From Pirellulimonas nuda (GTDB lineage: Bacteria > Planctomycetota > Planctomycetia > Pirellulales > Lacipirellulaceae), in the NCBI RefSeq assembly GCF_007750855.1, contig NZ_CP036291.1, forward strand, positions 3,038,001 to 3,102,000: a stretch of 64,000 nt of DNA, written 5' to 3'. Below, in pieces: positions 7,616 to 15,420 of this stretch (the first letter of the stretch is position 1; every line of letters starts with the position of its first letter). Under the pieces are notes generated by a model. That model saw only the letters and a program-made list of their open reading frames with translations, was not told the DNA's origin and made no database searches. The position numbers were made by a program, and so were the translations under genes.

Positions 7616-9109
7616 TTAGTTGTTAGACGGGTCGCTACGCAGCGCGCGGCGACGCTTGGCGGTGGGCGCCGGTTGGCGATAAACCCCCGGCGAGTCGGCC
7701 GAGAGGCAGCGGCCGCTGGCCCAGCCCCGCAGCCGGGCGACCGACTCGGCCGCCGTCGAGGCGATGGGCACCACGTGCCTGGCCGCCTCGACCAGCGGCA
7801 GGTCGAGCAGCCGCGCCAGCCGGCAGCACGAGCGGACCTCGGCGCCGGTCCAGTCGTCATCTACTGGGCGGCGCTCGCCCGGGGCGATGCCGAGCGACGT
7901 GAGGTGGATCTTCCAGATCGCGTCTTTCTGCTGCCTCCCGGGGAGGTCCAGGAAGAACACCGCGTCGAACCGCTCGGCACGCGTCAGCTCGGGCGGCAGC
8001 CGCGAGACGTCGTTGGCGGTCGCTACGACGAACACGTCCGACTCGTGGTCCGCCAGCCAGCTCAACAGCGAGCCGAACAGCCGCGACTGCACCCCGGAGT
8101 CGCCGGTCTGGCTGCTCACGCCGGACAGGGCCTTGTCGAGCTCATCGACGAACAGCACGCAGGGCGCCATCGCGTCGATCGACGCCAGTGCCCCACGCGT
8201 CCGCTCCTCGGTCTGGCCGACCAGTGAGCCCATCAGCCGCCCCACGTCCAGCACCAAAGTCGGACGCCCCGTCTCGGCGCCGATCGCCTTGGCGATGGCG
8301 CTCTTGCCGGTGCCGGGGATGCCCAACAGCAACACCCCTTGAGGGCGGATGCTGGCGCCTGACTTGCTGTCGCTGGGCCGGGGACGCAGCGCCCGGCGAC
8401 AAAACCCCTTCAGCGACTCGAGCCCGCCGAGCTGGTCGAAGGAGCCGCCGCCCCGGTGGAGCGTCACCAGGCCCCCCTGGGCGAGCGTCTGGGCCTTGAG
8501 CGACCACAGCGTCTCGGGGGTGAGCCGCCGCTGGCGCACGAGGCTCAGCGCGAACGCCCCCTCGGCCTCGTACCGCGACAGGCCGCTGGCCGCATCTATA
8601 AGCTGCTCGAAGCCGGGCCCCTTGGGCAGCTCTCCGCGCTCGGTGGCGACGCCGCGGGCGATCTCTGCCAGCTGCTTCCTGTCGGGCAGGGCGTGCTCGA
8701 TCACGACGAACAACCGTTCCAGCTCGGGCGGCAGCTGCACCACCGGGGCGATCACGACCACGAACGTCGATCGCCGGCGCCCTTCTTCGACCTGGCGGGT
8801 GACGGCCTGCACGACTTCTACCGAGCTGAGGTAGCGGTGGAAGTTGGGCAGCACCAGCAGCGTGGCGCCCGCGTCTCGGGGGGCGTGGTCCAGCAGCCGC
8901 ACTGCAGAGACCGGGTCCGAGGCGGTCGCCGGGACGGCGGAGACCGTGCCCCACGCGCCCAGCTCGACGTCCCAGCCCCACGCCCGCCAGTTCTCGGCGC
9001 GGCACAGCGTGGCGATCTCTTCGAGGGCGTCGGGGTGTTCGTGGCTGGTGATCCACAGCCCCGAGAAGCACGCCCGCACGTGCTCCTGGAGGGTTTCGGA
9101 GAGCGACAT
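7616..9109 (-). CDS. AAA+ ATPase, Ycf46-like
   Basis: The 497-residue protein has a degenerate N-terminal ATPase-like half and a C-terminal AAA+ module with Walker A GIPGTGKS (263-270), Walker B CVLFVDELDKA (about 317-327), sensor 1 (VVATANDVSRLP) and an arginine-finger-like LTRAERFDAVF. This two-part layout is that of Ycf46 proteins of cyanobacteria and plastids. It follows the DUF1257 and DUF2997 genes. It could unfold or remodel tagged substrates, by analogy with AAA+ partners of ubiquitin systems. The ATG at 9109 follows AAGGAG. Confidence 0.85.
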   Translation of the reverse strand: MSLSETLQEHVRACFSGLWITSHEHPDALEEIATLCRAENWRAWGWDVELGAWGTVSAVPATASDPVSAVRLLDHAPRDAGATLLVLPNFHRYLSSVEVVQAVTRQVEEGRRRSTFVVVIAPVVQLPPELERLFVVIEHALPDRKQLAEIARGVATERGELPKGPGFEQLIDAASGLSRYEAEGAFALSLVRQRRLTPETLWSLKAQTLAQGGLVTLHRGGGSFDQLGGLESLKGFCRRALRPRPSDSKSGASIRPQGVLLLGIPGTGKSAIAKAIGAETGRPTLVLDVGRLMGSLVGQTEERTRGALASIDAMAPCVLFVDELDKALSGVSSQTGDSGVQSRLFGSLLSWLADHESDVFVVATANDVSRLPPELTRAERFDAVFFLDLPGRQQKDAIWKIHLTSLGIAPGERRPVDDDWTGAEVRSCCRLARLLDLPLVEAARHVVPIASTAAESVARLRGWASGRCLSADSPGVYRQPAPTAKRRRALRSDPSNN

Positions 9110-9154
9110 ACTGGCTCCTTGGCTAGGACAAGAAATGGCGAGCAGCAGAAGTGG

Positions 9155-9364
9155 CTAGGACGGGTTCGTGTGGCCTCCAGCCGAGAGGCGGTTTTGGACC
9201 GTTAGGGGTTGCTGGAAGAAGGCAGGCGTGAGCTGCTCCGACTGCCGGACGCCCAGGGCCGCCTCCAGCAGCCGGCTCGCCTCCTGGCAGGCGGCGCCGG
9301 CGTAGCCGCGGGTCTCGATGCGGGCCTCGCCGGTGGGCGAGACGATGATCTCGATCGTCTTCAT
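9155..9364 (-). CDS. DUF2997 family protein
   Basis: A 69-residue protein begins MKTIEIIVSPTGEARIETRG, then GAACQEASRLLEAALG, the pattern of the DUF2997 family: a short beta hairpin and one helix. Its ATG overlaps the TGA of the DUF1257 gene by four bases (ATGA), so the two are translationally coupled. No biochemical function is known to me. Confidence 0.8.
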   Translation of the reverse strand: MKTIEIIVSPTGEARIETRGYAGAACQEASRLLEAALGVRQSEQLTPAFFQQPLTVQNRLSAGGHTNPS

Positions 9365-9729
9365 GCGGCGCCCTCCATCTGGACCACCAAGCGGATCGAG
9401 CCGTCGGCGATGGGCTCTTCGTGCACCGCGTGCCCGCTCCGCCGGGCGACCAGCGTGGCCCGCTCGACGGCGTAGCCCTGCAGGAACCGGTCGAGCTGCC
9501 GGGGGTCGCCCCAGTGCCCGCCGTAGTGGTCGTAGCGCAGCGTGCCGGTGGGGAGCTCGCACACTACGGGGTAACGCCACGCGGGGAGCGCGACCGCGAG
9601 GCCGGTCGCCTGGTTGGTGAACAGCCGGTGCGTCCCTTCGGTGGGGGGCGGGAGCTGGAGCCGCCGGCAGGCGGCCGTGACCGACTCCCGGCAGCGGACC
9701 TCGGTCTGAATCGTGACGATGTGACTCAT
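9361..9729 (-). CDS. DUF1257 family (Ycf35-like) protein
   Basis: A 122-residue protein starts MSHIVTIQTEVR and shows the DUF1257 layout: an N-terminal beta strand, RRLQLPPPTEG, and a C-terminal segment DRFLQGYAVERATLVARR. The family includes the plastid/cyanobacterial Ycf35. DUF1257, DUF2997 and a Ycf46-like ATPase lie in direct succession here, which suggests they act together. ATG at 9729 follows GAGGAG and overlaps the stop of the lipoprotein gene. Confidence 0.8.
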   Translation of the reverse strand: MSHIVTIQTEVRCRESVTAACRRLQLPPPTEGTHRLFTNQATGLAVALPAWRYPVVCELPTGTLRYDHYGGHWGDPRQLDRFLQGYAVERATLVARRSGHAVHEEPIADGSIRLVVQMEGAA

Positions 9730-10241
9730 GCGTTCTCCTCGGGATGGTGGTGGAGACGGGGAGAGAGACGTTGGGTGGAATCACCGCGCAAGAGCTCTGG
9801 CAATGGAGAACCGCTCCGAAGCGACTCCCGCACGACCAGTGCTACGAGCTCCTGGTTGCCGTCGTCTTGGCGTTGGCCGAGCAGCAAGATCACGGCGACG
9901 CCGAGCGTCAGCAAGACGATCAGGACGACCCCTGTGCCACGCACCGCCATGGCCAAAGCCGAGTCGGTGCGCCGCTGGGCCGCGATCTGCCGCCGCTCCG
10001 CCTCCAGCTCGTTCCAGCCGCCGGAGAGTTCTCGGCGTTCGGCCTGCAGGTCGCCGTGGACCGCGACGATCTGCCGGGTCGCCTCGGCCGACTCACGCGT
10101 CACGCTCGCCATCGCCTCGTTCTGCGCCGCTTGACGGTCGGCGGCCTCGCGCGCGACCTGGGTGACGCGGTCGTCTTCGCAGCCGACGCTCGCCAGCAGC
10201 AGCATAAAACTCAGAAGCAGCATCCTTGGGGTTCGGTTCAC
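9726..10241 (-). CDS. Lipoprotein with coiled coil and a membrane segment
   Basis: The protein of 171 residues has a signal sequence ending in a lipobox (LLLASVGC, Cys at about 21), then a helical coiled coil (about 28-90) and a second hydrophobic segment (GTGVVLIVLLTLGVAVILLLG, about 102-122), ending in a polar tail. It starts at GTG with AGGAGG 4 bases before, inside the upstream gene. It overlaps the DUF1257 start by four bases. It suggests that the operon product works at the membrane. The combination of lipobox and later membrane helix is unusual, so membrane topology needs testing. Confidence 0.65.
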   Translation of the reverse strand: MNRTPRMLLLSFMLLLASVGCEDDRVTQVAREAADRQAAQNEAMASVTRESAEATRQIVAVHGDLQAERRELSGGWNELEAERRQIAAQRRTDSALAMAVRGTGVVLIVLLTLGVAVILLLGQRQDDGNQELVALVVRESLRSGSPLPELLRGDSTQRLSPRLHHHPEENA

Positions 10242-10371
10242 GGGGCCTCCTCGGGTTCAAGATCAGGTTCAGCAGTCGCTCGAGGGCCCGCCGCAGGCGG
10301 GTCTCTCGCACGAGGCGTAACGCTAGCAGCACAACTGCTAGCGAGAGCGCCCAGACAATCGCGTTGGACAA
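10093..10371 (-). CDS. Small membrane protein, first gene of the ubiquitin-like operon
   Basis: The frame starts at TTG (10371) with AAGGAGG 5 bases upstream. It codes a hydrophobic N-terminus (NAIVWALSLAVVLLALRLV) followed by a basic region. The frame runs 149 bp into the lipoprotein gene, where its residues become Arg-rich and shadow-like, so the real product may be shorter or the overlap may be genuine. No recognised family. Confidence 0.5.
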   Translation of the reverse strand: MSNAIVWALSLAVVLLALRLVRETRLRRALERLLNLILNPRRPREPNPKDAASEFYAAAGERRLRRRPRHPGRARGRRPSSGAERGDGERDA

Positions 10372-10525
10372 ACAGGCCTCCTTGGATCGCGGGAGGGGCT
10401 AAGAAGACGGCAGGCAGCCGTTCGGGGAGACGGGAGAGTGGGTCACGCAGAGAGAGGGGAGCGGCGAGATCGGCTCCGATGGCTAATCCCCGCTCAAGTA
10501 CTTATTGCGCAAATCCGGCGATTCT

Positions 10526-10743
10526 TTAGTGGGCTAGGCGTTGTTCGGCCGCCGCACGGCAACGCCCCGTGGCGTCGGCCGGCGGCTCGAACGCCACGTT
10601 CGTCGCTGCGGTGGTGACCACGTCGTTGGCCAGCGAGAGCACGCCGCGGCCGGACGAAGCAAGCCGGCCGCCGCTCGCCGGACGGTCCTTCGGCAAGTAG
10701 ACCCCGCCGGTTGGGGGGCGTAGCGGACGCGCACCACCGGGCT
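10526..10743 (-). pseudogene. 3' fragment of a gene cut by an ISL3-type element
   Basis: In the frame ending at TAA 10526-10528, codons read TGGVYLPKDRPASGG, then SGRGVLSLANDVV and FEPPADATG, with balanced composition unlike the neighbouring random frames. The reading ends exactly where the ISL3-type inverted repeat begins at 10744. It may have been the original first gene of the operon downstream. The stretch 10372-10525 holds no gene; a weak promoter-like TTGCGC-N17-GGATTA on the minus strand near 10490-10525 is only suggestive. Confidence 0.4.
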
Positions 10744-11935
10744 GTGAGTGGTATTCGAAAAGGGTTCTTGCTCACTCTTGGTGAACGCTTGGCCTCGTTG
10801 CGAGGTGTTTGTTGGTCGTCGGAAGAGTCTGCGAATCCGCGGTGGCTGGCGGAGAATGCCCACCCACGCTCGGCGAAGCTCTCCTACGCCGCATTAAGAA
10901 AGCGGATCCGCAGCAGGTCGAAGCCCGCGCGGCCGTACATCTGGCGTTTGATCATCTTGAGTCAGTTGACGTGGCCTTCCGTTTGACCATTGCTCCACGG
11001 AGAAGTGAAGGCCATTGGCGCCGCGGCCGAGTCCCGGCCTAGTCCATGGGCCACTCGCGAGAGCATCTCCCCAGCCAACGCACCAAGGCTTCGCGTAGGT
11101 TGCAGAGCAGATGCCACCGATCGGCGACCTGCAGCGCATGGGGGGCCCCTTCGCTAGCCCCTTGCCGGTAGTACTCCCCCCTGTCCCGACTGATAATCTT
11201 CACCCCTGAATGCTTCGATAGCCAGGCACTCAGCGACTCTTTACTCCGCTCCGGAAGCAGATGAATCGGTCGGCGACGAACCAAGTCGCAAAGAATAGTT
11301 CCATAGGTCGCCCTCTTCCTGAAGGCGATATCGTCTACGCCCAACACCTGCGGACAAGCGGGCTTCTTGTGTCCCGCCCGACGCAAGAGTCGGAGCAGGC
11401 TATCGCCGCTGGTCGCCATGCCGAGGCGGTTGGCCGGTCGGGCGCCTGGCAGACCACCGCAGGCCATGGCGATCGCCCGCAGCGCCTCCTCCGATCGCGT
11501 CGTCTGACGAGCGTGCGGCTGAGCGACTTTCGGGAGACGCTCGGTGAAAACCCGCTGCTGGCAGCCAGCGTTCCGGCAGAACAGCTTCCGGCTGCGCCAC
11601 ACAAGCCGAACCTGCAGCCCGTGCCAAGACAGGTCCTTCAAGTTCCGGACGTACCGGCTATGGACGCGTCGGGAAGGTTCGCCACAGGAGGGGCAATGAG
11701 CCGTCTGCCGGCCACTCTCCACGAGCAGCGTCGCCACGCCATCTTCAACCTGCACTGAACGGCAGATCAAGGACTCTGGTTCTGGCGATGCAGCTGCAAA
11801 TCGCACGGCAAGCGACTCCAGAAAGTCTGGCCGTGCATGGCATCAATGCAGAAAGTCCTACGGGTACTCCAGTATGCAAACCGAGCCGAAGCGTCCACCA
11901 AGAGTGAGCAAGAGCCCTTTTCGAATACCACTCAC
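10744..11935 (-). mobile_element. ISL3-family element, degraded
   Basis: Terminal inverted repeats of about 40 bp lie at 10744-10783 and 11896-11935 and start GTGAGTGGTATTCGAAAAG, differing by one base over most of their length. They enclose a damaged transposase. No 8-bp target duplication is visible at the two flanks. A lone copy of the same end occurs at 21375-21393, so the family has moved elsewhere in this genome. Confidence 0.85.
10893..11806 (-). pseudogene. ISL3-family transposase, truncated and with a stop codon
   Basis: The 5' part (11039-11806, 255 codons) has the N-terminal zinc finger (CPSCGE ... CRNAGC), a helix-turn-helix, VDDIAFRKR and ISRDRGEYYRQGA, which carry the first two acidic catalytic residues. 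It then runs into a stop. The C-terminal end reappears at about 10893-10990 (NGQTEGHVN, stop, LKMIKRQMYGRAGFDLL) with a nonsense codon, and roughly 100 residues between are missing. The element cannot make an active full-length transposase. Confidence 0.85.
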
Positions 11936-12034
11936 ACCAAGACACGTCGTCAGAAGCGAGATGATGAAAAAAGGGTTACGTAAATCTACGTGCCGTTCGC
12001 TTCATCGTCCGACGCAGCTTTGGGTGGCCCCTGA

Positions 12035-12194
12035 ATCTGCAGCGGTGGACATCACTTCCCTCAGATTCGGCTCCGAGCAAGTAGTTGGAACTGGCCCAGT
12101 TTCAGCAAGTTCGCGATCGGGCCTATCCTCCGAGGTCGCTTCGCGTTGGCGGCGCCTCCGCTGGTAATCCGAGAGGCGCCGCCTTGGCAAGAGT
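12035..12194 (+). repeat. Dispersed repeat, copy B (left half, next to integrase copy 2)
   Basis: The plus strand contains GCAGCGGTGGACATCACTTC followed by ATTCGGCTCCGA, as in copies C, D and E. It runs to the stop codon of the integrase. A perfect 11-bp hairpin (arms 12148-12158 and 12173-12183, GGCGGCGCCTC) lies just after that stop and could end its transcript. Copy F lies on the other side of the integrase, so B and F may be two halves of one integrase-carrying element. Confidence 0.75.
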
Positions 12195-13235
12195 CTATGC
12201 TTGAGGGAACCTCCGCCGGCAGCAGGGGCACTCGCCATCAAACCCTTGCGACAGCGCGGCGAACGCCGTCGGCTGTGGCAGCGACATGATCGCCTTGAAG
12301 GCGAGCGGGTCCCGATGGGCGTAGTGCCGGTAGGTCACACCGCCTACCGAATGGCCGAGGATCTCGATCGACGACTCCGGCATATGCTCGTCGTAGTACG
12401 TAGCACAGGTCTTCCGAAGGTCCTTCAAGACCCATGGCTTTTCCTCACCCGTCTCGATGTCCTGCTTTGGCTGGACTTCGGCCAAGGTGCAGAGCCGCTG
12501 GAACTGCTCGTTTGGACGCGAGCTGCCGCAACAGAAGACAGCCTGGCCCGGCTGCCGCTCGTCGGACCAAAGGCTCTTGAGGTGCGTCTTCACGACGCGA
12601 TTCATCGGACGATAGAACTGCTTCTTTGTCTTCACTCGGCGGTAGTATAGCCACCCGAAGCGGGAATCCCGGCCTTGCCCGCTCGGAGGCTCGGGCCGCC
12701 ACGAGACATGCCGCCACAGGACCGGCTCATGGAAGGAGGCGGACTGGAACACCGTTCCGGTGTCCACGCCGTAGTTGAAGAACACCACCAGGGCCGCCCG
12801 CCAATAGTGGCCGACCGTCAGCGACTGCTTCCACCCTCGCGGTTGCTCCAGAGCGTAGGTTGCGAAGTAGAGCGCGTTCAGATCAGATTTGGTCAGGTAA
12901 TGGCGCCCGGCGACATCGCGTTGAGGTTTAGACAACGGGAAGCGAGGCAGCTTTTCCAGGAAGTCCTGTTCCCAGGCCCACGACAGGATGGCCCGTAGGT
13001 TCTCACGAGCCTTGTTCGCTGTACGTCCAGCGTTCGATCCGCCATCAGATGCCGCCTTCTCGTAGACCCAGTCCAGAAAGTCCCGCAGGTCAGATCGGCC
13101 GATCTGATCGATAGTGGGGCCTCGACCCCAGGCGAGCCATTTAGCGACGGTCCGCCGATACTCTTTGCGGGTACCGGAAGAGAGCGGCTTGGCGTTCAGA
13201 TACTTGACGGCAACGTTCTCAAAGCTGACTGACAT
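12195..13235 (-). CDS. Tyrosine recombinase (planctomycete-type integrase)
   Basis: The 346-residue protein has an N-terminal SAM-like DNA-binding domain (1-100) and a C-terminal catalytic domain. Arg274 in LRKTCAT, His295 in LGHS and Tyr305 in YRHYAH fit the family's second Arg, His and nucleophilic Tyr. The place of the first conserved Arg reads NYGVDTGTV, with no Arg. The end carries ECPCCRRRF, a possible zinc knuckle. I chose the ATG at 13235; the frame opens 13 codons earlier. It is the only intact-looking integrase here and is framed by repeats B and F. Confidence 0.85.
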   Translation of the reverse strand: MSVSFENVAVKYLNAKPLSSGTRKEYRRTVAKWLAWGRGPTIDQIGRSDLRDFLDWVYEKAASDGGSNAGRTANKARENLRAILSWAWEQDFLEKLPRFPLSKPQRDVAGRHYLTKSDLNALYFATYALEQPRGWKQSLTVGHYWRAALVVFFNYGVDTGTVFQSASFHEPVLWRHVSWRPEPPSGQGRDSRFGWLYYRRVKTKKQFYRPMNRVVKTHLKSLWSDERQPGQAVFCCGSSRPNEQFQRLCTLAEVQPKQDIETGEEKPWVLKDLRKTCATYYDEHMPESSIEILGHSVGGVTYRHYAHRDPLAFKAIMSLPQPTAFAALSQGFDGECPCCRRRFPQA

Positions 13236-13394
13236 GGAAGCGGCTCCAGGCCGTCGGCATCTGCCTCCGTCCACGGCTCCGCCTACCGACAGCCCTGACT
13301 GGCGTCCTGCGTGACCTCCTGTCGCTCGGTGACAAGGTCAGGCAGCTCACGCTAGCTGCACAGATGATCCCAGAATAGTTGGCAGAACGGCCAA

Positions 13395-13640
13395 GTGTGC
13401 AATTTGGCAGACGGGCGAGCCTCAATAGAGCGACCCAACCGCTGCAAGATTGGACCCACAGCGATCTGCATGAGTGAGCTGCACTTCTGTATGTTCGAGG
13501 ATGGCCCCGGCGCGGGAGGATGGTCCATCGTCAGCGACTGTACGTTCAACCGGACATGCAGCGGTGTGGGGACCCCAGAAGCGTCGCGGCAATCCAAGGG
13601 CGCTCGACAAAACCGCCTCACTTCTCTCGGCTCAGGCGCC
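13395..13640 (+). repeat. Dispersed repeat, copy F (right half)
   Basis: This stretch aligns with the right half of copy E: GTGAGCTGCAC, then GAGGATGGCC, then ATGCAGCGGTGTGGGGACC, CAGAAGCGTCGCGGC and GGCGCTCGAC occur in the same order and spacing. The start also matches the end of copy C (ACAGCGA-CTGCATG). It lies upstream of the integrase gene and ends about 95 bp before the IS3 element. Confidence 0.75.
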
Positions 13641-13861
13641 GGCCGGGGGAAAATCATCCAGTGTGCCAAGCACGAATGGCTTCCCCGTCTGTCTTGGTAC
13701 GCAGTTCAAGTGGAATCGTCGGGGCTCGCTTTGTGAGAGACCTTTTCACGGTTTGATCTGTGCTTCTTCGAACAGGAGAAGTGGCTAGCCGGGGGTCCAG
13801 GGGGCGGCAGTGAGCCCCCCTGGTCGCCGCATGGATGCGGCGAAATCCGGGACAGGATGTC

Positions 13862-14860
13862 CTACGCGGCGGTCAACATCTTTTCCAGCTTCGCCTGGGC
13901 CGCCACGGCCCAACTCTGCCAACGGGGGGTGCGTATCTCTTTCCCTTCGGCGTACACCTCGCAGGGAACCAGCACGTCGCCCCCCTCGCTCGGCGCCAGC
14001 GACCAGTGCGGTCGCCGCGTGTTGTAACGCTCGCGGAACACGGCCAAGCATTCCCGCGCGTGCTGCGGATTCTCGTACAACTGCCAGTACACCTCTTCCT
14101 CCTTCAAGGTCCGGTGAAACCGCTCGAGCAGCCCAAACTGTTGCGGAGTGCGATACTGGATCCGCACGTGCGAAAAACGGTCCTTCACGAACGCGCCGAA
14201 CCGCCGGGCGATGAACGACGAGCCGTTGTCGGTCACCTGGTTGGGGTTCTTGGCGAGTGGGCCGTGGATCCGCTCCGCCTCCTCGCGGGCCAGCTTCAGG
14301 CCATGAATCACGTCGTGCGCGCTGTAGCTGGGCGTCAGGCAGCACGCCAGCAGGTAGCGGCTGTAGTAGTCGATCACCGTCACCGCATACCACCAGCCAG
14401 AGCCCGGGATGTGGATGTACGTCACGTCCATCTGCCACCGGTCGTTGGGAGCCTGCGGCAGCAGCTCGAAGAGCTTCGCCGCCTGGTAGACCTCGGCCCG
14501 CCGCGTCCGCTTCTGCCTGAGTAGCTTGTGGTCTTTCATCACGCGGTACGCTTGGCGGCCGGTTACGGCGAGGCCTTCGCGGCGGCGCATCACGGCGATT
14601 CGCTTGGCGCCGTACCAGGGGTTGCCGGTGGCCATGGCGACCACCCCCTGGACGATCTGGGTGGGGATCGCCTGCGGCATGGGGCCGGGACGCTTCCGCT
14701 CCCCGTCGCGTGGCGGACGATGCCAGCTCGATGGCGCGAACCCCACCAGCCGCAGCACCGCCGCCTGACGTGGCGTGGGCGAAGCCGTTTCGGATTCGAG
14801 CTCGGCGGCGATCCATGTGCGGGTCTCTTCGCTCAGAGGGAGGCGTCCGAGAGCTTTTTT
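13862..14860 (-). CDS. IS3-family transposase OrfB (made by -1 frameshift)
   Basis: The frame carries the rve integrase core with all three catalytic acids: Asp in WQMDVTYIHI, Asp in VTDNGSSF, and Glu in GLLERFHRTLKEEE. Upstream are the HTH_21 region (YGAKRIAVMRR) and a typical RHPHWSL-type end (RRPHWSLAPSEG). Translation probably starts in OrfA and shifts at 14854-14860, giving a fused OrfAB enzyme. No internal stop is seen, so the transposase may be active. Confidence 0.9.
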   Translation of the reverse strand, partial: KKALGRLPLSEETRTWIAAELESETASPTPRQAAVLRLVGFAPSSWHRPPRDGERKRPGPMPQAIPTQIVQGVVAMATGNPWYGAKRIAVMRRREGLAVTGRQAYRVMKDHKLLRQKRTRRAEVYQAAKLFELLPQAPNDRWQMDVTYIHIPGSGWWYAVTVIDYYSRYLLACCLTPSYSAHDVIHGLKLAREEAERIHGPLAKNPNQVTDNGSSFIARRFGAFVKDRFSHVRIQYRTPQQFGLLERFHRTLKEEEVYWQLYENPQHARECLAVFRERYNTRRPHWSLAPSEGGDVLVPCEVYAEGKEIRTPRWQSWAVAAQAKLEKMLTAA

Positions 14861-15144
14861 AGAATGCGGTTGGCGATCGTGTACTCGCCGATCACCTGAT
14901 CGCGTCGTTCGATCTCTCTTTCGAGCTCGGCGATCTGCTTGCCGCGGGTGTCGTGCTTGCCTGCCTTGGCTGAGAGCGCCTGCTCGCCACCGGCGAGCAA
15001 CTCGTCCCGCCAGCGGCACAGCGTCGGCTCGCTGACGCCAACCTCGCGGGCGATCGCCGCAGCCGGCTGTTCTCTTCGGAGTAGTTTCAGCACCGCCTCG
15101 CGGCGGTTGGCAATGGACACGTCACAGCGTTGCGCCATCGTCAT
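14833..15144 (-). CDS. IS3-family transposase OrfA
   Basis: A 103-residue protein has a helix-turn-helix (REQPAAAIAREVGVSEPTLC) and a leucine-zipper-like coiled coil (IAELEREIERRDQVIGEY). OrfA binds the element ends and is joined to OrfB by frameshifting. The ATG at 15144 follows GGAGACGATG with a GGAG site. The last codons contain the slippery sequence AAAAAAG. Confidence 0.9.
   Translation of the reverse strand: MTMAQRCDVSIANRREAVLKLLRREQPAAAIAREVGVSEPTLCRWRDELLAGGEQALSAKAGKHDTRGKQIAELEREIERRDQVIGEYTIANRILKKLSDASL
14854..14860 (-). promoter_or_regulatory. Programmed -1 frameshift heptamer
   Basis: On the coding strand the OrfA frame reads CT-A AAA AAG, a canonical A-AAA-AAG slippery site. 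A shift of -1 here leads from ...ANRILKK into the OrfB frame at ALGRLPL. This is the normal expression mode for IS3-family elements. Confidence 0.8.
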
Positions 15145-15382
15145 CGTCTCCTTCGTGATACTGGGCTCGGCCCCATCTTAATCACGAAGTCTCTCAACAG
15201 GACGATTCCCAAGAACTGCGAGTTATACACTGGATACCCCACGCCGCCCGACGCATCATCCTTGGTTTCGCACGCAGCAAAACACACTCGGGTGCCAATT
15301 AGCTGAAGCCGCCCGCACCTATAAACAACGAGCGATCGCGAGTACGGCCGACTCGCTGCTTCACCAAAAGTGCGGAAGAACC

Positions 15383-15420
15383 AAAACCGGCCACCGCGGG
15401 GCGCTTGAAAACCGGCCAAG
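15383..15420. repeat. IS21-like terminal repeats (relic)
   Basis: Two copies of AAAACCGGCCA lie about 22 bp apart, a pattern seen at ends of IS21-family elements. No istA or istB coding sequence follows, so this would be an orphan end. Confidence 0.4.

Larger units (their letters stand above)
13734..15196 (-). mobile_element. IS3-family insertion sequence, apparently complete
   Basis: The element of about 1.46 kb contains overlapping OrfA and OrfB. Probable imperfect ends begin TGAGAGAC at both borders (13734 and, reversed, 15196). The boundaries rest on this short match and are uncertain to a few bases. No target duplication is clear. Confidence 0.7.

Noticed and set aside
12148-12183. Integron attC site
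   Set aside because: The hairpin lacks the RYYYAAC/GTTRRRY ends and the neighbouring recombinase does not look like IntI. It is more likely a terminator or part of the repeat.
15141-15419. Minus-strand frame of 92 codons next to the IS3 element
   Set aside because: Runs across the IS border and through IS21-like repeats; not a gene.
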